Shown one piece after another: positions 1-7,691 of a stretch of DNA of 64,000 bases. The notes under the pieces are model-generated. The model worked only from the letters and a program-made list of their open reading frames with translations. It made no database searches and had not been told where the DNA came from. Each line of letters begins with the position of its first letter. The first letter of the stretch is position 1. Source of the stretch: Vibrio panuliri. Its GTDB lineage: Bacteria; Pseudomonadota; Gammaproteobacteria; Enterobacterales; Vibrionaceae. The stretch lies in contig NZ_AP019655.1 in the NCBI RefSeq assembly GCF_009938205.1, positions 930,001 through 994,000 of the forward strand. The letters are read 5' to 3'. The position numbers and the translations under genes were made by a program.

Positions 1-888
1 GGAGCCCAGTTTGGTCAAAGAATTGAGCAATGGACTGGGCTTGAACTGACCCACTCTGCTGGCACGGTGCTGTTTACTGCTATTGTTGCTATGACGGTGA
101 TCATAGGTACTGCCACGGTCGACAAGGTCAACCGCGTTTTATTTACCTTAAAGCTAATTGCGATGGCAAGCGTGTTACTTTTCCTTGCGCCTAACGTGAC
201 GCAGTCTTACTTACTCAGTATGCCTATTGAACAAGGACTGATTGTCGCTGCCATTCCAGTTATTTTCACCTCTTTTGGTTTCCACGGCAGTATCCCTGCC
301 ATTGTTCGATACCTAGATGGTGACACGGCCTCTTTACGCAAAGCGATCATGGTAGGTTCAGCAATCCCATTAATCATCTACGTGTTCTGGCAGCTCGTCA
401 CGCTCGGTGTGGTTAGCCAATCGGAAATGTTAAGCAATCAAGGTCTAACGGCTTTAATTGGTCAGTTGTCGAGTAAAGTACACCAATCAAGTATTGCCCA
501 AGCTATCGGTGTTTTTGCTGATTTGGCACTACTCACCTCTTTCCTCGGTGTGAGCCTTGGTTTGTTTGAGTTTTTGGGTGATTCAATGGCGAAAAAGCAA
601 TCTTCTCGAGTGGTGACAGGTTTAGTCACCTTTTTCCCACCAATGGGTTTTGCCTTGTTCTACCCACAAGGCTTTATCACTGCGTTGGGCTACGCAGCCA
701 TTGCGCTCGCAATTCTGGCGATTTTCTTACCGGTCACTATGGTGCTTAAAGCGCGTCTTATATATCAAGATGCCGGCTATCAGGTGAAAGGGGGTAAGTT
801 AGGGATTATGCTTTGTGGTATTGCCGGTATCCTGATTGTCACCGCACAATGCCTTATTACCGCGGGTGTACTTCCTGCTCTAGGTTAA
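1..888 (+). CDS. Aromatic amino acid permease (Mtr/TyrP/TnaB family), 5' end cut by window
   Basis: The frame is open from the first base, so this is the C-terminal 295 residues of a longer protein; family members are about 400 residues. Successive hydrophobic segments, and the stretch FGFHGSIPAIVRYLDGD near residue 90 of the visible part, are typical of the HAAAP permeases that import tryptophan or tyrosine by proton symport across the inner membrane. The substrate cannot be told from what is visible. A strong terminator follows directly, so nothing downstream is cotranscribed. The next gene on the same strand is unrelated. Confidence 0.85.
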   Translation, partial: GAQFGQRIEQWTGLELTHSAGTVLFTAIVAMTVIIGTATVDKVNRVLFTLKLIAMASVLLFLAPNVTQSYLLSMPIEQGLIVAAIPVIFTSFGFHGSIPAIVRYLDGDTASLRKAIMVGSAIPLIIYVFWQLVTLGVVSQSEMLSNQGLTALIGQLSSKVHQSSIAQAIGVFADLALLTSFLGVSLGLFEFLGDSMAKKQSSRVVTGLVTFFPPMGFALFYPQGFITALGYAAIALAILAIFLPVTMVLKARLIYQDAGYQVKGGKLGIMLCGIAGILIVTAQCLITAGVLPALG

Positions 889-901
889 CCCTGATGCATT
901 T

Positions 902-931
902 AAAAGGCTTGGTAAATACCAAGCCTTTTTT
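902..931 (+). terminator. Rho-independent terminator of the aromatic permease gene
   Basis: A 13-bp inverted repeat built on AAGGCTTGG and CCAAGCCTT with a short loop is followed by six T. It begins 14 bases after the permease stop codon. Confidence 0.85.
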
Positions 932-991
932 CGTTTTCGTCCGTGAAGTGGTATAACATTTAAAGATACGCTAGTTACGATGGTATTCTTC

Positions 992-2878
992 ATGGAAGCA
1001 GAGCAGTTAGAAGTTAAGTCCTTTCTCGTCCAACACCCCCCTTTTGATGAACTCGATGAAGACGTTCTTGATCGCATCGCGCAAAGCATCGAAGTCGCCT
1101 ACTATCGCGAAGGATCTTCGATCAATAAGTTTGGCGACCAGATACATGATCTATTTATGGTTCGCAGTGGCGTGGTCGAAGTCTATCGGCGTAAAGGCGA
1201 GCTCTATAATCGCTTAGACAGCGGTGGCTTGTTTGGGCAAATGGGCTTGTTAACCAACAATAAAGTCCGCTTCCCTGCCGTTGCGGTTCGCGACACTTTG
1301 CTATATTGCATTCCTGAGTCAATTTTCTTAGAACTTTATGAATCGCAAGAGTCTTTTGCCGACTTTGTGGAAGTAGAACACAATACGCGACTTCGCCAAG
1401 CGGTCAACGCCACCCATGAAGAGAATGATCTAACAACATCAAAAGTTCGCACGTTATTATCTGGAGACGCACTGTTTACCTACAGTTCCGACACCATTCA
1501 GAACGCCGCACAAAAGATGGCTGAAGAAAATGTTTCCGCTCTGTTAGTTATCGACGCTGACATTCAACAAAACGGTGACGAAGATAGCTCTGGTCTGGTT
1601 GGCATCATAACCGATAGAGACCTCTGCACCCGCGTACTCGCTACAGGTTTAGATGCCTCTCACTCGGTTGCTGATGTGATGACCCATGAGCTCATCTCGC
1701 TTGATCACAATGCGTATGTATTTGAAGCGATGTTGACCATGCTTCGCTACAACGTTCACCACCTTCCGGTACTTAAAGATGGGCATCCAATCGGTATTAT
1801 TGAAACCACCGATATTGTTCGTTACGAATCGCAAAACTCATTGTTGCTGGTCAGCAGTATTTTCCAACAACAGTCGGTTGATGACCTTGCGGCATTGTCT
1901 GAGCAAGTCAAAGACTGTTTCGTCCGCATGGTCAATGAAGATGCGAACTCTCATATGGTCGGAAGTGCAATGTCCGTGATTGGACGAAGCTTCAAGCAAC
2001 GAATTATTGAACTTGCTGAGGAGCAACTCGGTCCGCCCCCCATTCCTTACTGCTTTTTAGCATTAGGTTCGATGGGGCGCGATGAACAACTCCTCGTGAC
2101 TGACCAAGACAATGCCATCATTCTCGACAACAGTTATCAAGCAGAACTGCACAATGAGTACTTCTCGGAATTGGCGCAACAAGTATGCGACGGGCTTGCG
2201 CGCTGCGGGTATACCTACTGCACCGGCGATATCATGGCAACCAACTCTGAGTGGCGAATGACACGTACCGAATGGGAGGAGTGCTTTGCCGACTGGATTG
2301 ACAACCCAAATCCAAAAGCGTTACTTAATGCCTCAATATTCTTTGATCTTGATGGCGTCTATGGGCGATTAAAATGGGCAGAACAACTCAATGGCTTTAT
2401 CGTCAGACGAGCGCGCAAGAACAACCGCTTCTTAGCTTGTTTAGCTCGCAATGCGTTGAACCGAACGCCCCCGCTTGGATTTTTTAAAGATTTTGTGGTT
2501 GAAAAGGATGGTCAACATAAAAACTCTATCAACCTCAAACGTCGTGGTACGGCACCACTGGCCGATTTAGTGCGGGTTCATGCTCTCGCAGTCGGCTCTC
2601 GAGCACAGAACTCATTTGAAAGGCTTGATGACATACACGAAGCGGGAATTTTACCCAAAGGTAAAGCGCACGCGCTGCGTGATGCACTGGAATTCATCTC
2701 GATGGTTCGAATACGACATCAAGCCTATGACGTTGAGAACGAAATGGAGCCGGACAATAACATTGAGCCGGAGAATCTATCTGAGTTCGAACGACGCAAT
2801 CTAAAGGATGCGTTCCAAGTATTGAGTAATTCGCAGAACTTTCTTAAATTCCGCTACCACGCCAACTCCAAGTTTTAA
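992..2878 (+). CDS. Cyclic-nucleotide-binding / CBS / DUF294 nucleotidyltransferase-like protein
   Basis: About 628 residues, soluble. The order of parts is a cNMP-binding domain (roughly residues 20-115, with the GGLFGQMGLL type loop), a pair of CBS domains (about 150-275), then a DUF294 nucleotidyltransferase-like domain with the signature GSMGRDE followed by TDQDNAI, and a C-terminal DUF294 helical region. Proteins of this build are thought to be regulatory uridylyl/adenylyltransferase relatives responding to nucleotides; substrate and partner are unknown. An ATG at 980 is in frame four codons earlier; neither start has a good ribosome binding site, and 992 gives the MEAEQ start I expect from relatives. 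It stands alone between two terminators. Domain calls are firm, function is not. Confidence 0.85.
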   Translation: MEAEQLEVKSFLVQHPPFDELDEDVLDRIAQSIEVAYYREGSSINKFGDQIHDLFMVRSGVVEVYRRKGELYNRLDSGGLFGQMGLLTNNKVRFPAVAVRDTLLYCIPESIFLELYESQESFADFVEVEHNTRLRQAVNATHEENDLTTSKVRTLLSGDALFTYSSDTIQNAAQKMAEENVSALLVIDADIQQNGDEDSSGLVGIITDRDLCTRVLATGLDASHSVADVMTHELISLDHNAYVFEAMLTMLRYNVHHLPVLKDGHPIGIIETTDIVRYESQNSLLLVSSIFQQQSVDDLAALSEQVKDCFVRMVNEDANSHMVGSAMSVIGRSFKQRIIELAEEQLGPPPIPYCFLALGSMGRDEQLLVTDQDNAIILDNSYQAELHNEYFSELAQQVCDGLARCGYTYCTGDIMATNSEWRMTRTEWEECFADWIDNPNPKALLNASIFFDLDGVYGRLKWAEQLNGFIVRRARKNNRFLACLARNALNRTPPLGFFKDFVVEKDGQHKNSINLKRRGTAPLADLVRVHALAVGSRAQNSFERLDDIHEAGILPKGKAHALRDALEFISMVRIRHQAYDVENEMEPDNNIEPENLSEFERRNLKDAFQVLSNSQNFLKFRYHANSKF

Positions 2879-2883
2879 CGCAC

Positions 2884-2912
2884 AAAAAAAGGGATGCCAA
2901 TGCATCCCTTTC
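2884..2912. terminator. Bidirectional terminator between DUF294 gene and BCCT gene
   Basis: An inverted repeat AAAGGGATGC / GCATCCCTTT with runs of A before and T-rich sequence after. It lies between two convergent genes and can serve both strands. Confidence 0.8.
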
Positions 2913-2925
2913 TCTTTGGTGGGTA

Positions 2926-4503
2926 TTAGCGACTGGTCTTTTCAGTACGCATCCCCATAATCAAGCTGACACACATCAGCAGCAACACTATCGTAAATGG
3001 CAATGCTGTTGAAATGGCGCCTGCCTGAAGCGCTTGAATGGCTTCTGTGCCACCGATCCAAAGCAGTGCTACCGCGATTGCACCTTCCATAAATGCCCAG
3101 AAAACGCGTTGCAATACTGGCGCATCGACTTTACCACCAGCCGTAATGCTATCGATAACCAGAGAGCCTGAGTCTGAAGAGGTGATAAAGAATACCAATA
3201 CGAGTACCACCGCAATAATTGACAGCAAGTTACCCATCGGCAGCACATCGAACATTTCGAACATCGCTAGCGACACATCAGTTAAACCTTTACTTCCCAA
3301 CTGACCTGCACTGTTCACGACCTGATCAATAGCCAAGCCGCCAAACACTGACATCCAAATCAAAGTCACGCTGGTTGGGACAATCAGTACTGCCGTAATA
3401 AATTCACGTACAGTGCGTCCTTTCGATACTCGCGCGATAAACATACCAACAAATGGTGACCATGAAATCCACCACGCCCAGTAGAATACCGTCCAACCTT
3501 GGAACCAAGCTTCATCCGTTCGTCCGTGAGGATTACTTAGGGGAATCAAGTTTTCTAAATACGCCATTAATGTAGTAGGAATATTGCCCAATGCAACTGC
3601 CCAACCAATCAATGCCACCAACAAGAGTAGTAAGAATGCCACGATCATGTTGATGTTACTGATCACCTTAACCCCGCCATCAATACCGCGTACAACCGAC
3701 ACGACAGCAAGCAAAGTAACGACCGTTATCACAACTATTTGTAATCCCAGTCCGGCATCGAAGCCAAATACATGATGAATCCCACTCGCGGCTTGTTGTG
3801 CACCTAAACCTAGAGAAGTTGCTAGTCCAAACAAGGTAGCAAGTACCGCAAGTATATCAACGATATGCCCTGCCCAACCCCATGCTCTATCACCTAACAA
3901 AGGGTAAAAGATTGAACGAATCGATAGTGGCAACCCCTTATTGTAAGCAAAGAAGGCAAGTGAAAGTGCGACCACGCCGTAGATAGCCCAAGGGTGTAAA
4001 CCCCAATGGTACATGGTGGCGCCCATCGCGAGGCGCGCCGCCTCTGGCGTGTTAGCTTCGACACCCAATGGCGTTTCGTACCAACCGGTGTAATAGGCAA
4101 CGGGTTCTGCCACACTCCAGAACATCAATCCAATACCCATACCGGCAGCAAATAGCATCGATAGCCAGGATATAAATGAGTAATCCGCTTTCGCCGTATC
4201 ACCGCCCAAGCGAATTTTGCCCAATGGACTCAAAACCAAAACAAGGCAAAACACAACAAATAGGTTACCCGACCAGATGAACAACCAGTCAAAGCTGCCG
4301 ATGATTTGCCACTTTATCCCATCCAACACGGACTTAGCAGTATGCGCATCAAGTACTAGCGCACCAATCAAAAACAACGCGATAAAACCGGCACTAATAC
4401 CAAAAACAGGGTTATGAACATCAAAGCCCCACTTCTGAATATTGTCCTGCCCTATCGTGTAATCAGTACTATCAAAACTGTATTTATCAATTCCTTTAGT
4501 CAT
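2926..4503 (-). CDS. BCCT-family betaine/choline-type compatible solute transporter
   Basis: 525 residues with about 12 membrane segments. The glycine-rich segment AAGMGIGLMFWSVAEP (near residue 115-130) and the Trp-rich stretch FYWAWWISWSPFVGMFIAR (near 345-363) are the classic BCCT substrate-binding and coupling signatures. Family members import glycine betaine, choline, proline or ectoine by Na+ symport for osmoprotection. The divergent neighbour looks like CosR, which in V. cholerae lies beside opuD and in V. parahaemolyticus beside bccT3, so this gene is probably the counterpart of those; the exact substrate is inference. A perfect inverted repeat lies 34-55 bases upstream of the start and is a candidate operator. 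Confidence 0.9.
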   Translation of the reverse strand: MTKGIDKYSFDSTDYTIGQDNIQKWGFDVHNPVFGISAGFIALFLIGALVLDAHTAKSVLDGIKWQIIGSFDWLFIWSGNLFVVFCLVLVLSPLGKIRLGGDTAKADYSFISWLSMLFAAGMGIGLMFWSVAEPVAYYTGWYETPLGVEANTPEAARLAMGATMYHWGLHPWAIYGVVALSLAFFAYNKGLPLSIRSIFYPLLGDRAWGWAGHIVDILAVLATLFGLATSLGLGAQQAASGIHHVFGFDAGLGLQIVVITVVTLLAVVSVVRGIDGGVKVISNINMIVAFLLLLLVALIGWAVALGNIPTTLMAYLENLIPLSNPHGRTDEAWFQGWTVFYWAWWISWSPFVGMFIARVSKGRTVREFITAVLIVPTSVTLIWMSVFGGLAIDQVVNSAGQLGSKGLTDVSLAMFEMFDVLPMGNLLSIIAVVLVLVFFITSSDSGSLVIDSITAGGKVDAPVLQRVFWAFMEGAIAVALLWIGGTEAIQALQAGAISTALPFTIVLLLMCVSLIMGMRTEKTSR

Positions 4504-4835
4504 AGAATCTCTCTGTTAACTCGCTTATTCTTCTTTATCATTTAGAGCTATAAATGATTTAAAACGTGATTTAGATCTTTGATAATTACTAAACATTGTA
4601 CGCTTTGTAGTGAAAAATGCCAATTTACGCAAACTTATTCATCAGAATTGCCTGTAAAGCCGGATTTATTCATTAAAACGAGTAGCGAATCGCCGCCAAC
4701 CCTTATGGCAAAAGCAAACTTTTTAATTTGTAGTCTAATTATTATAGCCGCTGTAAATTTTGTTTATTTACACTTCTATTCATCAGAAATTTAGGTTATG
4801 TTCTTGAAAAATCGGCTACGTTTTAAAGGTCTATC
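4504..4835. promoter_or_regulatory. Divergent regulatory region between BCCT transporter and cosR-like gene
   Basis: 332 AT-rich bases without a credible gene. An inverted repeat with 8-bp arms ATCATTTA / TAAATGAT and a 6-base centre occupies 4537-4558, just upstream of the BCCT start codon. Because the divergent gene is a MarR-type regulator of osmolyte genes, this is a candidate site for repression of the transporter. I could not place convincing -35 and -10 boxes. Confidence 0.5.
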
Positions 4836-5312
4836 TTGGAAAAGCACGAAGAAGTTCTGGTCTCATTAAGACAAATCATCAGAGCAATTGATCTACACTC
4901 GAAAAAACTCAGTAAAGAGTCAGGCTTAACTGCACCTCAACTGATTTTGATGCGCTCGATTAGAGAACTAGGGGAAGTGACAATTAAGCAGTTGTCTAAC
5001 CACACCAACATGAGTCAAGCAACGGCCACCATCATCCTTGATCGACTGCAAAAAAACGGTTTGATTGAACGAAGACGTAGTGAAACCGATAAACGCAAAG
5101 TTCACGCCGTGCTGACTGAGCAAGGAAGAGAACGATTAGCTCAAGCACCAATGCCGCTGCAACAAAGTTTTATTAATAAGTTTCAACGCTTAGATGAGTG
5201 GGAACAAACCTTACTGCTATCTTCAGTGCAACGTTTATCTGCGATGATGAACGCCGAAGATATCGACGTAGCACCAGTTCTAGAGCTTGGCAGCATCACT
5301 AAAGCCGACTGA
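4836..5312 (+). CDS. cosR: MarR-family regulator, CosR-like osmolyte gene repressor
   Basis: 158 residues, a winged helix-turn-helix protein. The recognition region around residues 48-75 (TIKQLSNHTNMSQATATIILDRL) and the wing with RRSETDKRK are typical MarR features. The start is a TTG: the purine-rich AAAGGT lies five bases before it, and no better ATG exists. Divergent placement from a BCCT transporter matches V. cholerae cosR-opuD and V. parahaemolyticus cosR-bccT3. There CosR represses ectoine and betaine biosynthesis and transporter genes at low salinity. Family is seen in sequence; the CosR identity rests on remembered similarity plus context. Confidence 0.8.
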   Translation: MEKHEEVLVSLRQIIRAIDLHSKKLSKESGLTAPQLILMRSIRELGEVTIKQLSNHTNMSQATATIILDRLQKNGLIERRRSETDKRKVHAVLTEQGRERLAQAPMPLQQSFINKFQRLDEWEQTLLLSSVQRLSAMMNAEDIDVAPVLELGSITKAD

Positions 5313-5330
5313 TCCCGCCCTTCTTAGCCA

Positions 5331-5357
5331 CTCACTCTCACAGCTTGTGGGAGTGAG
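5331..5357 (+). terminator. Hairpin after the cosR-like gene
   Basis: Arms CTCACTCTCACA and TGTGGGAGTGAG pair over 12 bp with one G-U pair and a 3-base loop. No T run follows, so it may be a weak terminator or an mRNA processing structure between cosR and the next gene. Confidence 0.45.
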
Positions 5358-5393
5358 CTTCTAACCAAAAACTTCCATCTATTGGAGATCATT

Positions 5394-5702
5394 TTGAAAA
5401 CTCCCTGTATTGCTACGTGTAAGAACCAAGCCGGTATCTGCTCAGGTTGTTTGCGTACAATTAATGAAATTTCACAATGGCGCAAACTGACTCCAGAGCA
5501 TCAAAGTAACAAAATCAACCAAATCAGAGGGATAAACTCTACTCACGCATGCCCCTCCTGCGGAGCGGCGAGTTTTTGTGATATCAGCGCGGGTAAAAGC
5601 CATTGCTGGTGCTTTGATATAGAAAAACGTGATTTGTCTAACACCCCGAAATTTGACAAATGCCTTTGCCGTAAGTGCTTGTCTTTATTGGATATAGAAT
5701 AA
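5394..5702 (+). CDS. Small Cys-rich protein, DUF1289 plus CWC-type zinc motif
   Basis: 102 residues. The N-terminal part, with C-x3-C-x5-C-x2-C starting at PCIATC, has the DUF1289 pattern; the second half carries CPSCG and further CxC/CxxC pairs like the cysteine-rich CWC domain. Both are probably zinc-binding modules of unknown role. An in-frame TTG lies at 5382, but the TTG at 5394 has GGAG five bases upstream and gives the expected MKTPCIATC start. It follows the cosR-like gene on the same strand after about 80 bases and a hairpin. Confidence 0.75.
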   Translation: MKTPCIATCKNQAGICSGCLRTINEISQWRKLTPEHQSNKINQIRGINSTHACPSCGAASFCDISAGKSHCWCFDIEKRDLSNTPKFDKCLCRKCLSLLDIE

Positions 5703-5886
5703 AAATATCAGATTAGATTTTCTAATCCATAAAATAGAAATTTCTCTTGATTGTTCCAACCAAATCCGATTGCCTGTTAACAACGAACTCACTAATATAA
5801 TAAACAGTATTGTGTCCCCATTATATTGATATGAGCTCGGTTAAGCCTTGATGGGGTTGTTCGTCTTTTAATTTTGGTTGCTCTCT

Positions 5887-7092
5887 ATGTCTGCTTACTC
5901 AAAGCTGATTAAACTTACATTTACTATTGCAATATTGGCTGCTGTTGGCCAAATGACGCAAACAATGTACATTCCGTCCATTGGTCAGATGGCGGCTGAA
6001 TTTGCCGTAAACCCAGGTAGCCTACAAGCGGTAATGGCTTGTTATTTGATTCCCTACGGACTATCGCAGTTTGTCTATGGCCCAATTTCTGATCGTTTAG
6101 GTCGAAAACCGATTATCATTTTTGGTTTAGGCCTTTATGTCTTCGGCACGCTCATCGCGCTGTTTGCTCAGAGTTATAGCGTGTTCCTTATCGGTAGCTT
6201 TATCCAAGGTCTGGGCATAGGTTGTGGTGGCGCGATGTCGCGCACTCTAGGTCGAGACTGCTACTCAGGGCCTGAGTTACACAAAGTGAACAGCTATATC
6301 AGCATGAGTATCGTGTTTTCTCCACTGCTTGCGCCTGTGCTTGGTGGCGTACTGTCGGAGAACTTCGGTTGGCGTTCAAGTTATCTATTCTTGGCCCTAT
6401 TCGGCTTAGCGGTTGTGATTACAATGATGACCAGCTTTAAAGAAACTTTGCCGAAAGAGAACCGTCGCCATGAGAAAGTGAGCCAAAGCTACAAGTTTGT
6501 TTTGTCTAACAAACGCTTCCAAGGCTACTTGATTTGCTTAGTCGCGACATTCTCTGGTCTAGCCATTTTTGAAGCTGCAGCCGGCGTATTATTAGGTGGC
6601 GTACTTCAACTACCAGCCACTACGGTAAGTATCTTGTTTATCTTACCTATTCCTGGTTACTTGATTGGCTCAGCGATTTCAGGCGCATTAGCGTCACGCT
6701 ACACAACAAACGGAATCTTAAACTTTGGATTAGTCGCAATAATAGCTGGCTCTATAGTGATCTTAATCCCTGGGATGATGGGAGAAACATCTGCTGTCAC
6801 GTTGGTGATTGGTCCCGCTCTTTACTTTTTGGGCACGGGGATCATTTACCCATCAGCAACAACTGGGGCGATCTCACCAATACCTCATCATGCGGGCACC
6901 GGTGGTGCAGTGTTGGGAGGAATGCAAAACTTAGGCGCAGGATTTGCCACTCTGATTGCATCATTCATCCCTGCACCTAACCAACTTCCACTGGGGATCT
7001 TCATGTTGGTGATGTCACTTATTGCCGTCTATGGCTTAGTGAAAGTAAACAAATGCCCAGATAATCCGGCGGAAGCCCCAGCCACTATCTAG
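5887..7092 (+). CDS. emrD: MFS drug efflux transporter, EmrD-like (Bcr/CflA group)
   Basis: 401 residues with 12 predicted membrane helices. The early segment AAVGQMTQTMYIPSIG and the loop motif YGPISDRLGRKP (MFS motif A) align with remembered E. coli EmrD (VGQMAQTIYIPAI, YGPISDRVGRRP), and similarity continues through SGVLLGG/ILFILPIP to the C-terminal half. EmrD pumps amphipathic drugs and uncouplers by proton antiport; V. cholerae has an EmrD-3 pump of this type. The ATG at 5887 is preferred to the in-frame TTG three codons upstream. The gene stands alone and ends in a strong terminator. Confidence 0.88.
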   Translation: MSAYSKLIKLTFTIAILAAVGQMTQTMYIPSIGQMAAEFAVNPGSLQAVMACYLIPYGLSQFVYGPISDRLGRKPIIIFGLGLYVFGTLIALFAQSYSVFLIGSFIQGLGIGCGGAMSRTLGRDCYSGPELHKVNSYISMSIVFSPLLAPVLGGVLSENFGWRSSYLFLALFGLAVVITMMTSFKETLPKENRRHEKVSQSYKFVLSNKRFQGYLICLVATFSGLAIFEAAAGVLLGGVLQLPATTVSILFILPIPGYLIGSAISGALASRYTTNGILNFGLVAIIAGSIVILIPGMMGETSAVTLVIGPALYFLGTGIIYPSATTGAISPIPHHAGTGGAVLGGMQNLGAGFATLIASFIPAPNQLPLGIFMLVMSLIAVYGLVKVNKCPDNPAEAPATI

Positions 7093-7093
7093 C

Positions 7094-7122
7094 AAAAAGG
7101 AGCCAATGGCTCCTTTTTTTAC
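7094..7122 (+). terminator. Terminator of the emrD-like gene
   Basis: Perfect repeat AAAAAGGAGCCA / TGGCTCCTTTTT followed by extra T, two bases after the stop codon. Confidence 0.88.
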
Positions 7123-7146
7123 GCTCTGTATAACACAATTACTCGG

Positions 7147-7509
7147 CTAGGCTTTATCAAGTACCTCAATACCCTCTAGCGCCTTACCTTCAAACTTCAC
7201 ACCTTGCCAACCATGTGCAATAAAGTTACGGATGTTTTGATGGTCATGACCATCAGGATTGCCCAACACATCGACGCGATAGAATTCCCCAAACATCGCC
7301 AAAGTTTGCTCTTCACTTAATTGATGCTGCAATGCAAATGCCAAAATTTTGCAAGACCCATTGTTTTCACCCTGCGGATTTCTCATTGTTCCATTGCTAA
7401 ATGCGGTTGGAGTAAATGAGTAATTTGCTTCGATCACGGCGATTGATTGAGCGAACTCAACAGAGGTTGGATTCGTTTGCAGTTGCTGTAGAAAGGACTT
7501 CAATTCCAT
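7147..7509 (-). CDS. HopJ-family protein
   Basis: 120 residues, soluble, without a signal peptide. The segments around TPTAFSNG, NGSCKILAFA, FGEFYRVDVL and GHDHQNIRNFI are the conserved blocks of the HopJ family. The family is named after a Pseudomonas type III effector, but most members occur in marine and other bacteria without any secretion link, so an effector role should not be assumed. No ribosome binding site is evident before the ATG. It is flanked by the emrD terminator and by the terminator of the RND operon and is probably monocistronic. Confidence 0.85.
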   Translation of the reverse strand: MELKSFLQQLQTNPTSVEFAQSIAVIEANYSFTPTAFSNGTMRNPQGENNGSCKILAFALQHQLSEEQTLAMFGEFYRVDVLGNPDGHDHQNIRNFIAHGWQGVKFEGKALEGIEVLDKA

Positions 7510-7644
7510 ATGATTACTATACTTTGATCAGGAGTTTGAGTGATAGTTTACTCAAATCTAAACTGCCGCTCCAGTCTCTATATGGCTAGAGTCCGTTTTT
7601 ACTCCGATTCGGCGACTCATTTCACCCATTTTTACACTGTAAAA

Positions 7645-7676
7645 CACAAAAAAACGCCGAGTCATCACTCGGCGCT
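7645..7676 (-). terminator. Terminator of the RND efflux operon
   Basis: On the minus strand the stem CGCCGAG / CTCGGCG with loop TGATGA is followed by seven T. It starts 16 bases after the pump stop codon. Confidence 0.85.
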
Positions 7677-7691
7677 TGATTTAGTTAAAGG

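Noticed and set aside
4579..4794. 71-codon open frame in the BCCT-cosR gap
   Set aside because: No ribosome site, AT-driven composition and location inside the divergent promoter region.
7147..7509. HopJ protein as a type III effector
   Set aside because: There are no secretion genes or chaperone nearby; the family name is historical and does not show secretion.
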